The notes under the pieces were generated by a model. The model had not been told where the DNA came from, did no database searches, and was given only the letters and a program-made list of their open reading frames with translations. A DNA stretch of 38,286 nucleotides from Rodentolepis nana (Eukaryota; Platyhelminthes; Cestoda; Cyclophyllidea; Hymenolepididae). Position numbers and translations under genes: made by a program. Below, one piece after another: positions 34,337-38,286 of this stretch. How positions within the stretch are numbered: position 1 is the stretch's first letter; each line of letters begins with the position of its first letter. The stretch is taken from NCBI GenBank assembly GCA_900617975.1, contig UZAE01012140.1:1-38286 (forward strand), in the 5' to 3' direction.

Positions 34337-35743
34337 CAATGCTATAAAATGGTTAATGCCAGACTTTGCATTAGAATCCAACTTTCCGCTTATTGTTCCA
34401 CTCGTATTACTTCATTTAATATCATCTGCACCGTTATGTCCCTGCATTTGTAGAATAATCCTCTACCATTATCTCGCTGTTTTATTTGGATCCATTCCAT
34501 GAGCATTTGTTAAACTAATTCACTTACCCTGTTTGACAAATTCAAGACATAACCTTCGGATATGTCTTTTAGGCAACAAAAACGATCCCTACCCCCCTTT
34601 GGAATGGAAAAATAAATCCTAAACGGCGTTAAATATTCAAACAAAAAAAAATACAAATTGAATCCATTTGGTGAATTCCTGTCTTTAAATTTTCTGGAGT
34701 TCTAGCTAACCTTTTATCCATTTTCCCCTATTTGCCGTTGGCTTTTTGCTACGTCACGTTTAAATTTGGCCTTGGGGATATTATGCCATTAGGGGTGTGA
34801 ATTATCTTGTTTGTCGATCGAAATTACTTCTACCTTTTTATGTACTTTGTTTTTCTCTCTTTCATAATGGTGGCATTTCGTAGTTATTTAATCAGTGAGA
34901 TTCAAGTGAAGAATTAATACAATTATTTGAAAATAAAGCACCGAGTGCACATGTGTTTGGGTACTGGCGGCTGTTCTGTGGAGTCTGAAGCCATGCTTTG
35001 AATGCCCACTGGAATGCACCTTTTCAGTGGATTGGCTCACTACTAAGTGTAAGTCTAATCAACATGGTGGTTGGCGGAATTCGAAATTTTCATCAGGTTG
35101 CCTCATTGATATTAACTCTCTATCCAGCGTAATTTTCTGAAAGTGCTACCCAAAATGTGCTTTTGAGTTATTTTGCCAAATTTGAAAATTTGAACTGCAA
35201 ACAGGGAAATTGTTTTCAGCTTTCTGATTAATGTCCATTGTCTACTTTTATGGATTACTAACCTTGTACAAAGACTTGTTTCTCAAGTAATGGCTTGTCG
35301 TTCACAATTTCTTGCTTATTGTTTTTATTTTGCGGAAGAAAGATGGGACCGAGGTCCCTATCTCTCCCGCTTAATTAGTGCCTTGAATCGAGTCCGTTTC
35401 ACTTGTTACACTGTATTTTGTCTCTAGATATGCCTAATTATGCATTTCTTCTGACCATTAATGTTGAATTGACGGCACCTTATTATGGGGTGGCAGTAAT
35501 ATTTGCAGAGTAGGAATGTCTTCGCTTCCTTCCATGATTCCAATTATTTCATCCGATTTTAGTTATAAACATTCCCATCATATTGCATGACACCTCAAGC
35601 ATATTTATCTCAGATTTTCTGCAAGCTGTCTGCGCCCATTATTTGGTAATTAACAGCTGATTGGTCAAGTCATAAATCTCATCAAACATTTCGCACGGAC
35701 GTTCAGATTCTCTCTGATCTAGATACACTGGGGAACAGGGTGG

Positions 35744-35768
35744 TTTGGGGGGGAGGGGGGGGGTGGGG
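35744..35768. repeat. G-rich tract with G-quadruplex potential
   Basis: Several G runs of four or more separated by single A or T bases. Unlike the G-rich tracts at 5574 and 24115, this one is not inside a retroposon copy. The sense-strand RNA of the host gene would carry the G runs. Confidence 0.7.
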
Positions 35769-37341
35769 AATTAGAAGTTGCTGTCATTGCCTGGTCAATT
35801 GATTTTGGGAAATTTCGCTTAAGGAATCTCGTTAAGGCAGTAGTCATCAAGAGTACCCTCGGGATGATAATGTTCACCATTTTGCAAAATAAACGCACCA
35901 TGTGGCATATGTTCTGGCTAAATATATGGTTGCGAATAAGTTGCTGAACATTCCAATTCCTTTAGTTGGTATCTTTCATAAAATGTTGAAGCAAGAAATA
36001 TCTATTTTTAAACGCTTTCTATAAAAAAGTAGCGGTTTACTCGGATTCCCATTTCTCCTCTTGCAGTTACTTTTCGTATACGGCTAGATACGTCTGCCTA
36101 AAAAAAAGAAAAAAATAATAATTCAAAATGTCTCCGCATAATGGATGTTGGACAAAAAGATGTTTGCCTGTGCACTATTGTTAAAATTGAATGCATGAAT
36201 GAAAAATATGTGAAATGAGGTTTGGTTATTTTAAGGGATTTCGACATTAACGGGCGTTATAAGACAGTTGAGCGCGTATTGAATTACAGAGTTTTGATCC
36301 AGGGTAAGTAGTTAATAGTTGGTAGACATGGAATCATATTTCAACGTCCTCTCGAGTGATTACTAATCTCATTCATTACCATTTACCAACTCCCTCTGTT
36401 TCGCTTGGTTGTTCTTGGCTGACCAAATGTCCAAATATGCGGTCTTTGCTTCTCATCTCGTCTTTAAGAGAGCTTTGTGACTCAATATACCCATTCTTTG
36501 TTTGTGGTTAGTTGACTCAGCCGTCGATTCACTTTAGCTGATGTAAAACTCTTAATATGCACAGTTTAGGACTTCAATTTTTTTGCAGTCTTAAGATGAG
36601 AAACTCCAATCTCACCTATTTCTATTATTGTCTGTCATTCTCTCTCCACAAGCCCTTAGACGATAATTGATAGGTTCTAACGCTTTATTCCATGTGAGAA
36701 CTTGTGAACTCAGTGGCTCCCTTTCTCTATCCCACTCTATTTCTCACGGGTTTGTGAAGTTCCTTGATGTTGGATGAGAGCATATTTTAGTATGATTCAT
36801 CCTGTTTCTCATAAATACCTCGTTTTCTATCCGTTTATATCCTTTGAAAAATATTGCTGGAATATTCAAGAACTCCAAACTGGAAGCTTAATAGATTTTA
36901 ATTTGATTCAGTGTAATAGGAAATATTATAAACTCTCTCCTTTATTTTTGAACAGTTGCAAATCCTAAACTAGTCATTCAATGCTCACATAGGTGTAGGT
37001 GAAAGGGAAGGTTAATTTAGTATTTAACGACGCCGTAGTGTCTACATTGTGAAAACTTGGTAATATTATCAACCTCTTTATATGTTAATCAAATAGGTTA
37101 GAGGCTGAAATTCTCTAAACTGTAGGCTTAATCACCCATTGACTTTCAAGGGTGTTTAGGCAGAAATATTGCACTTTAAGTCGTTGGAATTACCTGGGCT
37201 TGTAGTACTACTAACTCTTCCATACTGCAAATCGTTTCTTCCAATTCTGCTAGTTCTAGTAGGTGGTCAAGTTTTTCGCCTGGAATGGCTTATTTAGAGA
37301 TCTCTCCATGTTGGCATCTGATTCTTATTGGGGTAGGTCTC

Positions 37342-37361
37342 ATATATATATATATATATAT
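37342..37361. repeat. (TA)n microsatellite
   Basis: An alternating AT run of about 20 nt. Confidence 0.9.
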
Positions 37362-37462
37362 TCCTCATCCCCATGGTAATGCTAGGATTTTTGATCACAT
37401 AAAAATCCACTTGAACCATATGAACTTCAAAGATTAAAAAAGTCTTGTTTTATACAGATAAT

Positions 37463-37787
37463 TTATTTATTTATTTATTTCAAATGGCAGGCGTTATGAT
37501 CATTAGCCCTTTAGTTGACTTCGGGCTTCACAGAAAGGAAGAGGTACATCAAAGTGGTAAAAAGTCGAGAGGGGGACAGAATAATGATTCACAGACGTAA
37601 AAGATACAGACAAACACGAAGGTAGAAAAAATGTGAGGTGAATACTGTGGAATTATTCGAATATGAAGTGTAATGGGGTCATGGTAGTTTGAAGGGAGAA
37701 GTCAACTGCCAGTTAATAGACTTTTTTGCCGTATGAGTATACGTTGCCCAGGGTGCACCACGTGGAGGTAAGTCTATCGCACACCCC
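37463..37787 (-). mobile_element. SINE-like retroposon, copy H (full length, young)
   Basis: Reverse-orientation copy from TTATTTATTTATTTATTTC to CGCACACCCC. Flanking 13-mers TTATACAGATAAT (37450-37462) and TTATCCAGATAAT (37788-37800) form a target-site duplication with one mismatch. The head matches the family consensus, including CCACGTGGAGGTAAGT. It lies antisense in the 3' part of the unidentified gene. Confidence 0.92.
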
Positions 37788-37896
37788 TTATCCAGATAAT
37801 GGAATCATTTAAATGGCTGAAATCATTGTTGTTAGATGTTTGGCAAATTTCAAACAGATGGTCAAGAAATGCAATTAACTATCATTTTCTTATCAG

Positions 37897-37989
37897 CTCA
37901 TATTCGCTGTGTCCAAGGGTGATCGATTAGGGGCCAAAGAAAAGCTGGTTGAAACTAACCAGTTTATCTTCAGTTATCATTCCCTAAGT
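37897..37989 (+). CDS. Possible further exon of the unidentified gene
   Basis: After an acceptor TTTCTTATCAG, an open frame in the phase left by exon 4 reads LIFAVSKGDRLGAKEKLVET and a few more residues before a stop near 37990. The composition is protein-like (alternating charged and hydrophobic residues, vaguely ankyrin- or helix-like), but there is no good GTAAGT-type donor after it. It may be an internal exon with a weak donor (GTTATC or GTACTT), a terminal exon ending at the TAA, or a chance frame. The end coordinate is approximate. Confidence 0.3.
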
Positions 37990-38286
37990 ACTTAATCATC
38001 TTTATTTGCGTCTCTTTAACATGTAAGCCAATTTCTTTTTCCTTAAATGAGATAACATTTCCCAAGCTTTGTGGAAGTGGAATTCAAACAAAACTTATTA
38101 AATTGCCCAAGGTGGACTTAAAATCCCAGATAATTCAATTTACGCATGAGAGCGACATTGGGTGATTTAATTAATCCCTTTTAGCTTCTATTTCTGCCTT
38201 TATATTGTTATTTTTACAATTATTGCCTATTTATTGAGAAATTGGCTTTTATTGAAAAGCCATTTTTATTCCAAAGCAAAATCTTA
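37990..38286. other. AT-rich end of the window, nothing recognised
   Basis: No exon, repeat or RNA gene is seen in the last 300 bases. Confidence 0.4.

Larger units (their letters stand above)
34266..37896. other. Putative intron 4 or 3' region of the unidentified gene
   Basis: A 3.6 kb stretch without a recognised exon. It holds an (AT)n run at 34321-34336, a G-rich tract at about 35744-35768, a (TA)n run at 37342-37361 and retroposon H. A short open frame at 36774-36968 has no features of a conserved exon. Confidence 0.45.

Overview
The window is a piece of an AT-rich animal genome, most likely a parasitic flatworm (cestode or trematode). Three things support this: spliced protein-coding genes, many 34-48 nt introns in the first half of one gene with much longer introns in its second half, and a dense family of short retroposons with target-site duplications. 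The taxon is inferred from gene structure only; no lineage-specific marker was found. All genes recognised are on the plus strand.

Layout. (1) About 295-4147 and 10781-13965 are two copies of a segmental duplication. Each carries a two-exon gene for a GT7-family (beta-1,4-galactosyltransferase-like) type II Golgi enzyme. Each reconstructed protein is 308 residues, and exon lengths are identical (581 + 346 nt). Parts of the two genes are almost identical while adjacent parts are strongly diverged, which suggests gene conversion. (2) The 6.6 kb between the copies holds repeats and no recognisable gene. (3) 14192-19506 is a complete 14-exon gene for CDC16/APC6, a TPR scaffold subunit of the anaphase-promoting complex; the reconstructed protein is 648 residues with all splice phases consistent. 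(4) 19507-22021 is intergenic. (5) From 22022 to at least 34265 lies a large gene with at least four phase-compatible exons. They encode a proline-rich N-terminus, a short probably folded middle part and an acidic serine-rich segment. I cannot name this gene, and its 3' end is not established in the window.

Eight copies of one roughly 330-350 bp retroposon are present (full length, 5'-truncated or internally rearranged). They start GGGGTGTGCGAT, end in (ATAA)n, and in six cases have recognisable 8-16 bp target-site duplications. In the antisense orientation the element carries a near-consensus splice donor (GAG/GTAAGT). One locus has three copies of the element head at an exact 40 bp period plus a fourth copy. 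A second, older repeat family occurs twice, once inside a pair of direct repeats.

The genes share no obvious pathway: protein glycosylation (Golgi), cell-cycle ubiquitination (nuclear/cytoplasmic APC/C) and an unidentified low-complexity protein. I see no evidence of an operon, CRISPR array, rRNA or tRNA gene. The most unusual items are the GT7 pair with conversion-like patches and altered active-site positions, the retroposon family with its built-in donor site and head array, and the unidentified large gene.
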